This document shows, piece after piece, positions 1 to 10,500 of a DNA stretch of 64,000 nucleotides. The first letter of the stretch is position 1. Each line of letters starts with the position of its first letter. Both the position numbers and the translations under genes were made by a program. The notes below the pieces were generated by a model. It saw only the letters and a program-made list of their open reading frames with translations. It searched no databases and was not told where the DNA came from. Source of the stretch: Apostichopus japonicus (taxonomy: Eukaryota; Echinodermata; Holothuroidea; Aspidochirotida; Stichopodidae); NCBI RefSeq assembly GCF_037975245.1, contig NC_092577.1, positions 34,712,898 to 34,776,897 on the forward strand. Reading direction: 5' to 3'.

Positions 1-418
1 TTATGCGTTGATAATAATTCGTTATTGTTCCAAGACGATTGAGGGTCCCTCTGTTCCTCTGATACACGGGGTGTTTTAACAGATTCGAAAGGATACGAAT
101 ATAACCCTTGCTGATAGCGAGCATAACACACTCGTTTAGCGATTCATAACTGAGCATGCGCCCCCAATGGTCGATAATGAACTCGACAATCTCCAGGTGT
201 TCATTTTCGGTCGCTATCTCTAAGATGGTGCGGTCTTTCACGTCGATGCAATTGATAAGCCGACCCGCCTTTTGCTCGTCGCTAGCTTCGAGAGCGAATC
301 GAATTGTTCCTAGATCACCGAGTTCAGTCGCTTTTATAAATGTCTGCTCATCTTCAGGGATGTCCTGAAGAGTTCGGCTAAAAGCCGACAGCACTGTGGA
401 GCTAGTACGTCGTCTCAT
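1..418 (-). CDS. TRPC3/6/7-like channel, N-terminal exon (partial)
   Basis: An ATG at 418 opens a frame that stays open for 139 codons to the window edge, so only the N-terminus is here. TRPC proteins are tetrameric, non-selective cation channels of the plasma membrane, gated downstream of phospholipase C. Seen in the sequence: an ankyrin-type region with TFIKATELGDLGTI, then INCIDVKDRTILEIATENEH, then LEIVEFII and LAISKGYIRI followed by LLKHP. This is the order of the TRPC N-terminal ankyrin repeats; the phrase ISKGY-(V/I)-RI and the following HP are typical of the TRPC3/6/7 group. The transmembrane and pore parts lie outside the window. No splice donor is needed before position 1. The start is the first in-frame ATG, but an upstream exon adding residues cannot be excluded. 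The assignment is by family pattern, not alignment. Confidence 0.75.
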   Translation of the reverse strand, partial: MRRRTSSTVLSAFSRTLQDIPEDEQTFIKATELGDLGTIRFALEASDEQKAGRLINCIDVKDRTILEIATENEHLEIVEFIIDHWGRMLSYESLNECVMLAISKGYIRILSNLLKHPVYQRNRGTLNRLGTITNYYQRI

Positions 419-1005
419 GCCTATTGCAGTACGTTTGCTACGAGGTATGGATAACGATGTTCAGACTGACACGGACTAGAACCGGGCTATAAACCTTGGA
501 TCCAAGCCTCAGTTTCTTTCTTTCGCTGTACAGATGTAAAACAAAAGTCATATATAAAATTTACAATCTGTTTCGCATATGAACCCTCTGCAATTTAAAG
601 GATCATTTCCCAACTATTATAAGTGGTATCGAAATACAAGCCGTAATTTATTGTATATTGAAGTTCAAAATCTTAGCATTCAAATTAATTTTGTGTCCAA
701 AAGTTATCCTAAAACATGATCATTCTTTATGTCTTTGCAACTCCTTAAAGGCCGTTTAGCTGAGCATATCTAGCCTATTGAGTGGCAGGCTTCACCGAAC
801 AATCTCAACAAGATATTAATTGTGCAGCAACTTTGTGTTAGCTGTAAAACTACATGAATAAAATTCCCCCTCCTCTATATCCACCTATCTCTCTCTCCCT
901 TTCTCATTTTGATGCTCACTTAACATCATTTTGTTACGGTTAATTAAATTCCCCATTTCAGCGTAACTAGACGTGGGGCGTGGATTTGGTCTATTGCACC
1001 ATCTA
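419..1005. other. Upstream flank of the TRPC-like exon
   Basis: This stretch lies 5' of the minus-strand TRPC-like start. Reading on the minus strand, a TATA-like TTTATA followed by GCCCGG lies near 486-495, and CTGTACAG near 527-534 could be a splice acceptor. Neither is proven. No other coding signal was seen. Confidence 0.3.
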
Positions 1006-1642
1006 CAAGGGCGGCGGAACCGGGGGGCACAGGGGGCACGTGCCCCCCCCCCCCACTTTTCCTCAGGTTAAAAATGTGCCCTTTTTCTACATAAAAATTG
1101 AGGTGTCTCAAGTTAGCAAGAGGCCAGGGAACAAGAATGAACACTCGGGAAGGGCCGTTTCCAGCCATCTGAGGGGTTTGTAAAACCAAAACTTTTCTTG
1201 TACGCTCCGCGCCAACCGATGGTGGCGCTCCGCTCAGATAGTCGTGCATACAACTTTGCAAATCCTGGCTACGCCCCTGACTTTTAATGAATTTCTGTGG
1301 GTCAAACTTAAAGCTATTTCGAATGGAAAAAATTTGTTATAAACTCTAATTCGGAAGATTCCTACATTAGCAACTAGCATGATTTCACCTCATTTTGTCT
1401 CAAAAGAAAACTTGTTCCTTGTTTCCCAATTTGCACATTGGATTTTGCAGTGCTAGTATGCATATTTTCCTTGAGGGGGGGGGGGGGGGCGTTGATGGAG
1501 TGATGTGTATACACAAATATGATAATGCAATAAGAGTTATAAAGGGTACTAAATACAAGGCTGCATCAGTCCAATCGAATTTCTGCAAAGTGCCCTTTGA
1601 TGTCGGTGCCCCCCCAGATTAAAAGTGCTTCCGCCGCCCTTG
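1006..1642. mobile_element. hAT-like MITE with 8-bp target duplication
   Basis: The ends are inverted copies of CAAGGGCGGCGGAA (left at 1006, right complement ending at 1642). They are flanked by accatcta (998-1005) and accatctg (1643-1650), an 8-bp near-perfect target-site duplication as made by hAT transposases. The interior has poly-C/poly-G tracts (about 1040 and 1477) and no transposase. A sequence at 1240-1262, whose complement reads CAGGGGCGTAGCCAGGATTT, looks like the end of another hAT-type element nested inside. Confidence 0.6.
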
Positions 1643-1650
1643 ACCATCTG

Positions 1651-2029
1651 TAGTAAAATAAAACAATTCTGCTATAAGGCTAAATTAAAAATAAAAGCGA
1701 AGTGTAAGACATTCTGGAGGATAAAATACAGAAAAAAGGAAGTACACACAACCAGCTTCATTACCAGATTACTTCACTGGTCTAGTTTATCCATGGCATT
1801 AAATGGTTTCGTATACCGCGAACAATTCCCGATCCTGTGAAATTATAAGAAAAGGAAGCCAATTTAGATCCAGCTCAGTGCGTTTGTCATCATATCGTCT
1901 CGTTATAATTACACTTGATTTCATTTTTCGTCCAAGTGATAGTTTAGTTTAGTAGGAAATAAGGGATCAGGAAGGACACTCAAGTTCCTATCAAGGACCC
2001 CCCCCCCCTATAGGAGTGGGGAAAAACAG
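1651..2029. other. Non-coding stretch, nothing recognised
   Basis: This is AT-rich sequence between the MITE and the LINE remnant, with a C-run at 1999-2008. No coding, RNA or repeat signal is strong enough to name. Confidence 0.4.
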
Positions 2030-2625
2030 AAGACACAAATAATCAGACCCGACTACAATGCTTAAAATGCTTGTCCAAAGCATTCTGAAACCCATTCACA
2101 CTACTTGCAAGTACAACTTTCTCAGGCAAACCACTCCACTCATTCACAACCCTATTAGATAAAAGAGCCTATGCCGAATATTGATCGTACTTTTCACTTC
2201 TGGAGTTTAAGACAATGACCTCTGGTACAACTACTAAAAAAGTCACTGTGAAGGACAAATTACGGAAACCATACACAATCTTGAAAACCTGAATCAAGTC
2301 ACAACGTAACCTCCTAAGCTCCAGTGTGGTGATATTCATCAGCTGTATACTGCCTATTATAAGGAACACCCTTTTCGGAACTAATCATCCTAGTAGCACT
2401 CCTCTGGACAATCTCAAGTACTACCTTATCTTTAGCAAACTATGGGTTCCAAGCCTGCACAGCATACCCCAGATGAGGCCTAACCATGCAACTGCTTATA
2501 AAGCCTGACAACTTTGTCCTGCTTTATAAAACTGAAGTTCCTCTTGATCATACCTAAAGCCCTATTAACTTTTTTCGAAGCTTCGAGACTATGTTTAGAA
2601 GGTTGCAGAGATGAGTCAATATATT
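2030..2625 (-). mobile_element. Decayed CR1-like LINE, reverse-transcriptase C-terminus
   Basis: On the minus strand, three frames in succession give the end of a non-LTR reverse transcriptase. First comes a part with LGMIKRNFSFI and LYKQL. Next is TTLELRRLRCDLIQVFKI (about 2280-2330). Last is NRVVNEWSGLPEKVV with SVNGFQNALDKHF (about 2075-2155), just before a stop. The order and wording match CR1-type LINE ORF2 ends. In-frame stops and frame changes show it is dead, and the 5' part is missing, as usual for truncated LINE copies. Confidence 0.7.
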
Positions 2626-2845
2626 CTAAATAAACCAATCCCTTTTTTCAAGTGTTTGTTAGTGTTAAATGTATATTTTCATTGGTGTTGATACGCCTGA
2701 TTGAAAACAGTGTCTGTCTTTGTTATTCTGTACAGTGTATATAATGGATAATAACGAATCATACAGTAAGCCAATGTATGCACTATATAGGCCTATGTAC
2801 AGTTATTATGTACATTAACTGTAGATAGCAGAACTTTCTTTCATA

Positions 2846-2855
2846 ATATATATAT

Positions 2856-2937
<82 letters not shown>
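2846..2937. repeat. (TA)n microsatellite
   Basis: Near-pure TA dinucleotide run. It is followed by GTAATTCCACTGTAGG at 2942-2957, which recurs at 3142-3157 near the next TA run, so the two runs may belong to copies of one element. Confidence 0.9.
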
Positions 2938-2941
<4 letters not shown>

Positions 2942-3029
2942 CGTAATTCCACTGTAGGCGTTTGTCACTTGTATCGAACAATACTAGTTCTGTTATATAT
3001 ATATATGTGTATAACAGTGAAAAAACTTC

Positions 3030-3105
3030 CAGCCTTCACCGGGGTTCAAACCCGTGCCACCCGCTTTATATGCGGACACCATAACCACTAGGTTATGGAC
3101 GATGA
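3030..3105 (-). mobile_element. tRNA-derived SINE head or tRNA pseudogene
   Basis: On the minus strand the sequence has an A-box-like TAACCTAGTGG, then an anticodon-arm-like hairpin (TCCGC, loop ATATAAA, GCGGG), then a B-box-like GGGTTTGAACCCC. These are in tRNA order and spacing; the loop would place ATA as anticodon. An acceptor stem is not evident, so a SINE head or pseudogene is more likely than a working tRNA. It is flanked by (TA)n tracts. Confidence 0.55.
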
Positions 3106-3170
3106 TTGTTTGTCCAGAGGTTCGAAACCGGTAAGGGATGCCGTAATTCCACTGTAGGAGGCATATACAC

Positions 3171-3172
3171 TG

Positions 3173-3212
<40 letters not shown>

Positions 3213-3216
3213 TATT

Positions 3217-3291
<75 letters not shown>
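3171..3291. repeat. (TA)n microsatellite
   Basis: TA run interrupted by a few TAAATA/TTTATA units. Open frames through it are an artefact of the repeat. Confidence 0.9.
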
Positions 3292-3294
<3 letters not shown>

Positions 3295-3463
3295 TAAATG
3301 TTTACATTTCTAAGTCGTCCGTTACAAAGGCACTGAAATATTTATGTGCCTTCTATGATATAGAAATATGTTAAGCGATAACTGTATGTGCATTTATAAA
3401 ACGATAGAGAGATACTGATAATATATATAAAAGAAAGAAAATTAAGTCATCACAAACAATAAC

Positions 3464-3667
3464 ACTTACCCCCGAAATATTACTTGAGCGCACATAGAAC
3501 AAAATGCCAACAAGGTTTTCAATTCTCTTTCGACGGAAGCGTGTACAACACATGGGTAATCCAAAATGTTGATATTTTTTAGCACACAAGGCAAAGTTGA
3601 TACGAATCTTCGTACAAAATAACTCAACGACAACAGTAGGCCTGTGAAAACACCTTGCTGACGTCAA
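3464..3667 (-). promoter_or_regulatory. Possible upstream exon with CRE and strong splice donor
   Basis: On the minus strand a perfect CRE palindrome TGACGTCA (3659-3666) is followed by about 190 bases ending in GGGG|GTAAGT (donor at 3464-3469). This could be a 5' exon of the minus-strand TRPC-like gene 3 kb downstream, but there is no conserved protein and no transcript to show it. Confidence 0.2.
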
Positions 3668-4378
3668 TAATTCGGAAGTATACTGGATTTAATTCCCATA
3701 ACTCCGTACATTCGCAACAATAATTGTTTCTCTACTAGCAAAAATTTCAAAGAAACATCTTTTTTATGACCTATATAGAAATAGCTATATAGAAAAACTT
3801 TTAAAGCTCCCGTCACAGAGAATTGTGTCTGGTCTAATAGTACTCTTTGTTTTCAACGAAAATGAACAAGCAGTATGCCATTTGATAGATGTTCTGACAG
3901 AGATATACAAGCCTAATATAATAATTATGTATAGCGATGTCTCGTGAGAGATTTACCAGCATATTTCAACACACACCTACCAGTCGGTTTCATCGTAAAG
4001 AAATATGAAACCATCAAATGCCAACAGTGTATAAAATCTATACATGTACAACTCTATCAAGCTCCTCCACTATGGAACGCCATTTGTAAGATGTTGCCAA
4101 GCGCGCGTACATAATTTGTTCGGTGTTCAGTAATAATGTGTGTGCATATCAATTATTATACACAAGCGCAATATATATGCAGTCGCCATAAACATACATG
4201 ATCGCAATACATATGCAATCTCAAAAGACATACACCATCAGAATACATATGCATATATATCGTTCAAAATATTCAATTTTAGTTGACAATATAGATTAGC
4301 ATAAACCACCACAGTGATTTACAAAAAGAGGACAAATTTCCGCCTTTCCTCTATTGCTAGCGGCCACTAGCATCCCCA
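3668..4378. other. Non-coding stretch, nothing recognised
   Basis: AT-rich sequence with scattered ATATGCA motifs at 4170-4260. No gene or clear element was seen. Confidence 0.35.
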
Positions 4379-4596
<218 letters not shown>

Positions 4597-4620
4597 AGCA
4601 TATATTGCTGGAATATGTTG

Positions 4621-5514
4621 CACTAAACTAAACTAAACTAAACGAAACGAAACTAAACTAAACTAAACTAAACTAAACTAAACTAAACTAAACTAAACTA
4701 AACTAAACTAAACTAAACTAAACTAAACTAAACTAAACTAAACTAAACTAAACTAAACTAAACTAAACTAAACTAAACTAAACTAAACTAAACTAAACTA
4801 AACTAAACTAAACTAAACTAAACTAAACTAAACTAAACTAAACTAAACTAAACTAAACTAAACTAAACTAAACTAAAACTAAACTAAACTAAACTAAACT
4901 AAATTAAACCAAATTAAATTAAATTAAACTAAACTGAACTAAACCAAACCAAACCAAAGCAAACAAACCCAGCCCAGCCCAGCCCAGCCCAGTCCAGCCC
5001 AGCCCAGCCCAGCCCAGCCCAGCCCAGCCCAGCCCAGCCCAGCCCAAACCAGCCCAGCCCAACCCAACCCAACCCAACCCAACCCAACCCAACTCAACTA
5101 ACTCAACTAAACTAAACTAAACTAAGCTAAGCTCAACTAAACTAAACTAAACTAAACTAAACTAAACTAAACTAAACTAAACTAAACTAAACTAAACTAA
5201 ACTAAACTAAACTAAACTAAACTAAACTAAACTAAACTAAACTAAACTAAACTAAACTAAACTAAACTAAACTAAACTAAACTAAACCAAACTAAACTAA
5301 ACTAAACTAAACTGAACTAAACTAAACTAAACTAAACGTAACTAAACTAAACGTAACTCAACTAAACTAGACTAAACTAAACTAAACCAAACTAAACTAA
5401 ACTAAACTAAACTGAACTAAACTAAACTAAACTAAACTAAACTAAACGTAACTAAACTAAACGTAACTCAACTAAACTAGACTAGACTAGACTAGACTAG
5501 CTTAAACTAACTAT
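4621..5514. repeat. (AAACT)n pentanucleotide satellite with CCCAG patch
   Basis: About 0.9 kb of period-5 repeat, mostly AAACT. At 4968-5070 the unit changes to CCCAG, then CCCAA (5056-5090), then back to AAACT: variant units spread in blocks. Near the right end a ~100-bp composite block carrying AAACGTAACT and ACTAGACT markers occurs twice (about 5286-5380 and 5386-5485), a small higher-order duplication. It is not a telomere repeat. Confidence 0.9.
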
Positions 5515-5553
5515 AGCTCCCATTAGTTACTCAACGAGAAAAGGTGTACTCCA

Positions 5554-5567
5554 GTTGCCATGGCGAC
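5554..5567. promoter_or_regulatory. X-box-like RFX site
   Basis: GTTGCCATGGCGAC fits the RFX X-box (GTTNCC, short spacer, RGYAAC) with one mismatch in the second half-site. It lies at the right edge of the satellite, 1.7 kb before the coding start of the CCDC60-like gene. RFX factors drive ciliary genes in animals. The promoter role is inferred. Confidence 0.35.
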
Positions 5568-6105
5568 AGACGCTCATACACCTGCCTTAGGTTTGCTAGC
5601 GAATCCAAATAGCAGTTCTAAGTTAGTAGTAGCCTAACAAGTAACATTAGGTTGGATCCAACACAATAAAAAGATAAGAGATGATCTGATATTCATATTT
5701 CGCGACCGCAACATTTCATAATGCCAGAACTTATCACGGTTTCATGTTTTTGTTGAAAATGTAGGGAAAACGTTACGCACAGTTACCTACGGTAAGAAAA
5801 CACACTACGTTGAATAAGCGCTTAGTGACGTACTGTAACTGTGCTTCGTGCTAGCCTAACTTGTTAGCCATAATTAATCTTACCTGCACTGTCCATTGGG
5901 TAGGCTACTGGTGTTAGGCTAATTTGTCATTAGTGCCAAGTGGTACTACTTACGTGCAGACCTAATTCTAGTTTCGGGTTAAGTGTAGCCTGTGAAAATA
6001 ACTAACTTTATTCTGCCCAAGTTCATATTGGGCACATGGCTTAAAGGGTCTAACTAGAGTTATTGTTAACTTAATGTAGTCTTAGCCTAGTAGTAGTATT
6101 AAACT
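5568..6105. other. Probable 5' region of the CCDC60-like gene
   Basis: This sequence lies between the X-box-like site and the MITE. It probably holds the transcription start and a non-coding first exon, because the first coding exon is preceded by a splice acceptor (TTTTTATCTAG at 7281-7291). I could not fix the exon. Confidence 0.3.
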
Positions 6106-6687
6106 GGTTACAGGCCACGAGACCAAAGGTCCGCGAGACGAAATTAAAAAAGGTCTGCGACACTGAAGGTCTTCGAGGTCGGCAAGACCGAAGGTCCGAG
6201 AGACAGAAACTATTACTAGGTCCCGCAAGACAGAAACTATTACTAGGCCTATGATAGTTAGTGGTAAGACAAATATTACTACTGGTAATATTATGTTGAT
6301 GAAGCTCGTAATTAAAAAGAATTTAGGCCTACAGCCATTTCTTTCCATAGTGTATGCCAGTGACTTGCGCAAGGGGGCTGGAGCGGCTTGCATTGATACT
6401 AGGCCTCCACCAGTGGCGTAACCAGAGGGGGTTGCAGGGGGCAAAAGTCCCTGCTCTCTCAAAGCCCCCCCCCCTTCTGCCTCAAATGAAATTTTAGAAT
6501 ACAAACTTAATAATTAGATTTAGCGATACCCCATTTTAAACAATATTGCCCCCCTTGTCAATCTCTTTGACCCCCTCTGAAGCCTCTCTAATGAAAAAGT
6601 CTAGTTACGCCTATCGATGGACCATCCATAGACCATCGGTTTTCGAAAATTCGGTCTCGCGGACCTTCGGTCTTGTGGAATTCCCCC
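6106..6687. mobile_element. MITE with GACCGAAGGTCCGCGAGAC ends
   Basis: Inverted ends CCACGAGACCAAAGGTCCGC (from 6115) and the complement at 6643-6678 match over about 28 bp. Extra direct copies of the GACCGAAGGTC motif lie at 6150-6230. The flanks carry attaaact at 6098-6105 and 6688-6695, a possible 8-bp target duplication. A second element appears nested at about 6411-6614 (CAGTGGCGTAAC left, GTTACGCC right), with a C-run. No transposase. Confidence 0.55.
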
Positions 6688-7303
6688 ATTAAACTAACTT
6701 ATTTACTATAAGTATAAGGGGCCTTAGCAAGTTGTAGGCCTAGTGTAACTAAGCAGGCCTTAGAACCTATTTCCATATTACTGTTACAATTAGCCAAGGT
6801 TAACCTTGTCAGAGGTAACAACAGCCTTAATCCATATTTGCATAGAAATACCCTTTTGGATTTTCTTTTTAAGCTTCTCTCTGAATCCAGGGAGATAAAA
6901 AAGTTTGAGATGACCATCTTCATAGAGACCTACTCAAGTTTGAAATTTTATGAAAATCACTTTGCGAGATTTGAGAAGTGGGGGAAAACAGCTTACTGTT
7001 TGTATGAAGACCAATTAGTAAAGGATAAATGTCTGTTATGTAAAAGGAAAAACAGTATGATATCCCCATCAAAGGTCTTTAGTCACATATTCTTTGTTAA
7101 TGATCTGTGAGAGGCTTTCTTGTTAATTAATAGTTGGCTTCTATTGCGTTAGCCTAAACCCTATGTAAATTGAGGTCAATGAAACTTTTCCAGTACGAAT
7201 TGTTACCTTCTGTTGCAGTGGTTTTTCAGACCATGTTTATTGGCAACAGCTTCAAATCTTCTTTCTTACCCTATTTTTAATTTTTATCTAGGAAGTTGCC
7301 AAC

Positions 7304-7588
7304 ATGTCTCCATCCAAAATTAGCGACTTAAGAAGCTTCATCAGTCCCTCCCCACTCCCAATCAAATCTCATCAAGGACTTAAAATTACTGCCCGTTCAG
7401 AGAACCACTATGACTGTGCTGTTCCCAGTCGACAAGAAGTAGCGCAGCAAAATTATGTAAGAAGAACGAAACAACTGACTGAAGAGGGTTACCAGGCACC
7501 CAATTACAAACCATATCAACTGCTCGGTGAACCATTAATTCTTGAAGACAGACATTTGATATTGTATGCTCTTGGACAACTAAATGAG
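7304..7588 (+). CDS. CCDC60-like coding exon 1
   Basis: The acceptor TATCTAG ends at 7291 and the ATG follows twelve bases later. It encodes residues 1-95 ending LYALGQLNE, donor GAG|GTAAGA, phase 0. This is the most family-like part of the protein. Confidence 0.8.
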
Positions 7589-10500
7589 GTAAGATTATGG
7601 AGTACTTTACTTTAGATATATATGCAGGGTCCAGAGTTCAAAATGTAGCTTTATTTGCCTGTGCATAATTTGTGTAGCAATTTGGCTATCTTTGATTTAG
7701 CATTTTGCTAGATCTGCACTAACAGAGGTATTATCCAATGTAGAGAATAGAGATGTTTCTCATTTCTGATCGGTAAACCCGTAGTACCAATGTTTTTCCT
7801 TCTTTATATATTTGATGCTTTTCTTTAGAAAAATGTTGATGAACTTGCTAGCAACAAGAAAGAAGACACAGCTCAGAAAGTCAAGGAAGAAAAGACACCA
7901 AAAGACGACGCTTCTGATGTCCCACCGCCGAAGAAATTTATAATTCGTAGAAGTACAAAGTCACAAAAATCACTCGGTAAAGAAGTTGTCTATGGCAGGT
8001 AAGCATCTGAATTCTGTTATACAACCTTATCCAAAGGCTTCTAGCTCCTATGCTTCCCTCTGCCAATTAATCTTGTGTTTTGTTCATTTTTATCAGTTAT
8101 AATCAGAATTCTGCCCATTTGAAGGAAATTGAATATATACTGTACATGTCATATATACTTGGTATAGAATGTTGCTTACAGTGATGGTTGTGAATCAGCA
8201 ACCAGATTTATCAACTTATTTTATCCTATACTTTTATTGATACATCGTATGAGCGGTAGGGGATTTTTTTCTTGACAGTTTTGGAAATTTGAAGACTGTG
8301 CAGTGTTTTAAAATGTAGTGGTATCCAGAGAATAGAGTGACTAGCAATATGACTTTCTTTGGTGACCAAATGACCAAAAAAGAAAACAGCTATATATCTC
8401 TTCTTCAGTGGTACAAGCCTTGGCATTTTTACTTTTTCACATATTTTTTTGTTTGTATTTTGTATCTAGGAAAATGGTCAATCTGGCAAAACTAGGACAT
8501 GGTTTCTTTACACTGATAAAGCAAGAAGAGGAAGCAAGGGTAAGAGAAAACATTTTTTTTTTCGGCTCGAGATGAAGGAAAATGAAAGAAGAGAGAGGGA
8601 AGGGAGAGGATTTGTGTGAGTTGCCATGGTTTCACACATAGTTATGGTTTGTACTAAATATTTCAAAATGTTCTGACATCTTGGACACACTGAGTTTTAG
8701 CTCCAATGTTTGGACATGAATGCGTGTAGAACACATTACATCCACCTTAATCATGCATGCAATATATATAATGTACTCCTTTGTTGAGTTGGTAAATATT
8801 AAGAGTTTGTGTGAACCAATCAGAATAGTGTACCAAGGATATATAAATGACTTGGTATCAATTGTCTGCCAAAAATAGAACTGAAAAAGCTATATTGTTT
8901 TTCGCTGCTGGCAGAGTGAAGGAAATTGTACGTTGGCTTAAGGGGTGTTGGGCAAGTATTTACTCAGTTAAGACAACACTGAAAAATAATGTGATTAGAA
9001 AAAGATTAATTTATGCTCAATTCTTGAAGAAAATCAAAACATTTGATAGAATATTGATGATAGTGTTACAATCTGACCATTTTGTCCTCTAAATTTGGAA
9101 AAAAAAAACTAGAAAACGGTGCAATTGAAGGAACAAAGGGAGCTGGAAGAGAAGAAAAAGTGTGAGTGGCAACCTGCAGTTGTGGATAGCTCTGACGAGG
9201 AAGAGTTTGATCCAGATCTTGGCCGAGATGAAGCACTGAGGTAGATTATAATACAAGTCATTCTTAACGTGGGTTGTTAAAGTACAGGTTCTGGGATAAT
9301 GAGATATAACCAAGAGGGCTGGGTTGGTGGGGGTTGGAGGGGTAGAGGAGTTACACTGCAGGAAGCATTTTTAGTTAAATATAAAGTATATTTATATAAG
9401 TCATATTCACTGTAGTTCTTTGTGTTACAGGGTATAAGAAAGGGCCTGAGGGAAGAGGGGTTGGGGGCTATAGGTGCAGTGGGATTGCACTGCAAGAAGC
9501 ATCTAATGGTAAACAAAAGAATAACACAGTACCTCATTGAAGTGATACTTGCAGTGGGTTTTCATTTTATAGGGTATGGGAAGAAAAGGATTAGGAGGTA
9601 AGGGGGGGGGTGGGCAAAGGGAAAGTGGGTGGGAAAAGGAAAGGAGGCATAACACTGCAAGAAGCCTGCCAGTGATATAATATTTATTTTATATACTTTT
9701 CATTAACATTAATCAGTTAACATAATGACAAGAGAACATTTTATAGAGCATATAACTTATGTAAGAAAATAAGAGCACAGAGGCAGCCCGGTTAGCCTTG
9801 TTATAATGTATGCTACCTAAATGTAAGTTTAAGGAAATTAGAAAAAAATAAGAATGGAAGTTACATGTCTTTTCTTAGCTACTCATGTTATAAAGAATTA
9901 TCAATCTCTCATCAAACATACCAATTTTCAAATAATATATACTGAGCCAAGGAATGTTTCCTACTACCCTGTTTGTCCAAGTATAAAGTGCATTGAGGTT
10001 TTCCAGGTGTTTTTTGTTTTTGCCCTTTACGCAGTTGTGATTATGTGATGCACCATCAGTTATCATCAACCACAAGCCTACGTAGGGCAGTAAGTTCTTT
10101 TGGGGATGGTTGATGTTTAGTCAGATTGTTACCAACCTTACTTTGCAGAAATATATGCTTGAAGCTACAAAAACTATTTCAATCTAATTCTGTAACCAGT
10201 TCAGCTATATTTTTGCTTAAAATTCTAAGGAACATGCTATATGTTAAGAAGCACATCACTGTGAGTCTTTAAGTTTTAATAATTGAGGCCCCATGTCAAA
10301 CGAAAAATACTGCAGCAGCTGCAAGATCCTGCTGCAGCAAGGCTGAATTAATAATGAGAGAAAAAATATAGTAGAGATTATATCTGCAGACTAGCAGTGC
10401 CCATTTCGTGAATTACCAAGCACAAAACATGACATCCTGACACAGCACACTCTGTGTCTGTGACCTTTGACACAGTGCCTTGTTCAAACTTTTTGTTTCT

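Noticed and set aside
1240-1282. Nested element end CAGGGGCGTAGCCAGGATTT
   Set aside because: Only one end is visible; it is noted within the surrounding MITE and not called separately.
4621-5514. Telomere or CRISPR-like array
   Set aside because: The unit is AAACT, not a known telomere repeat, and there are no spacers.
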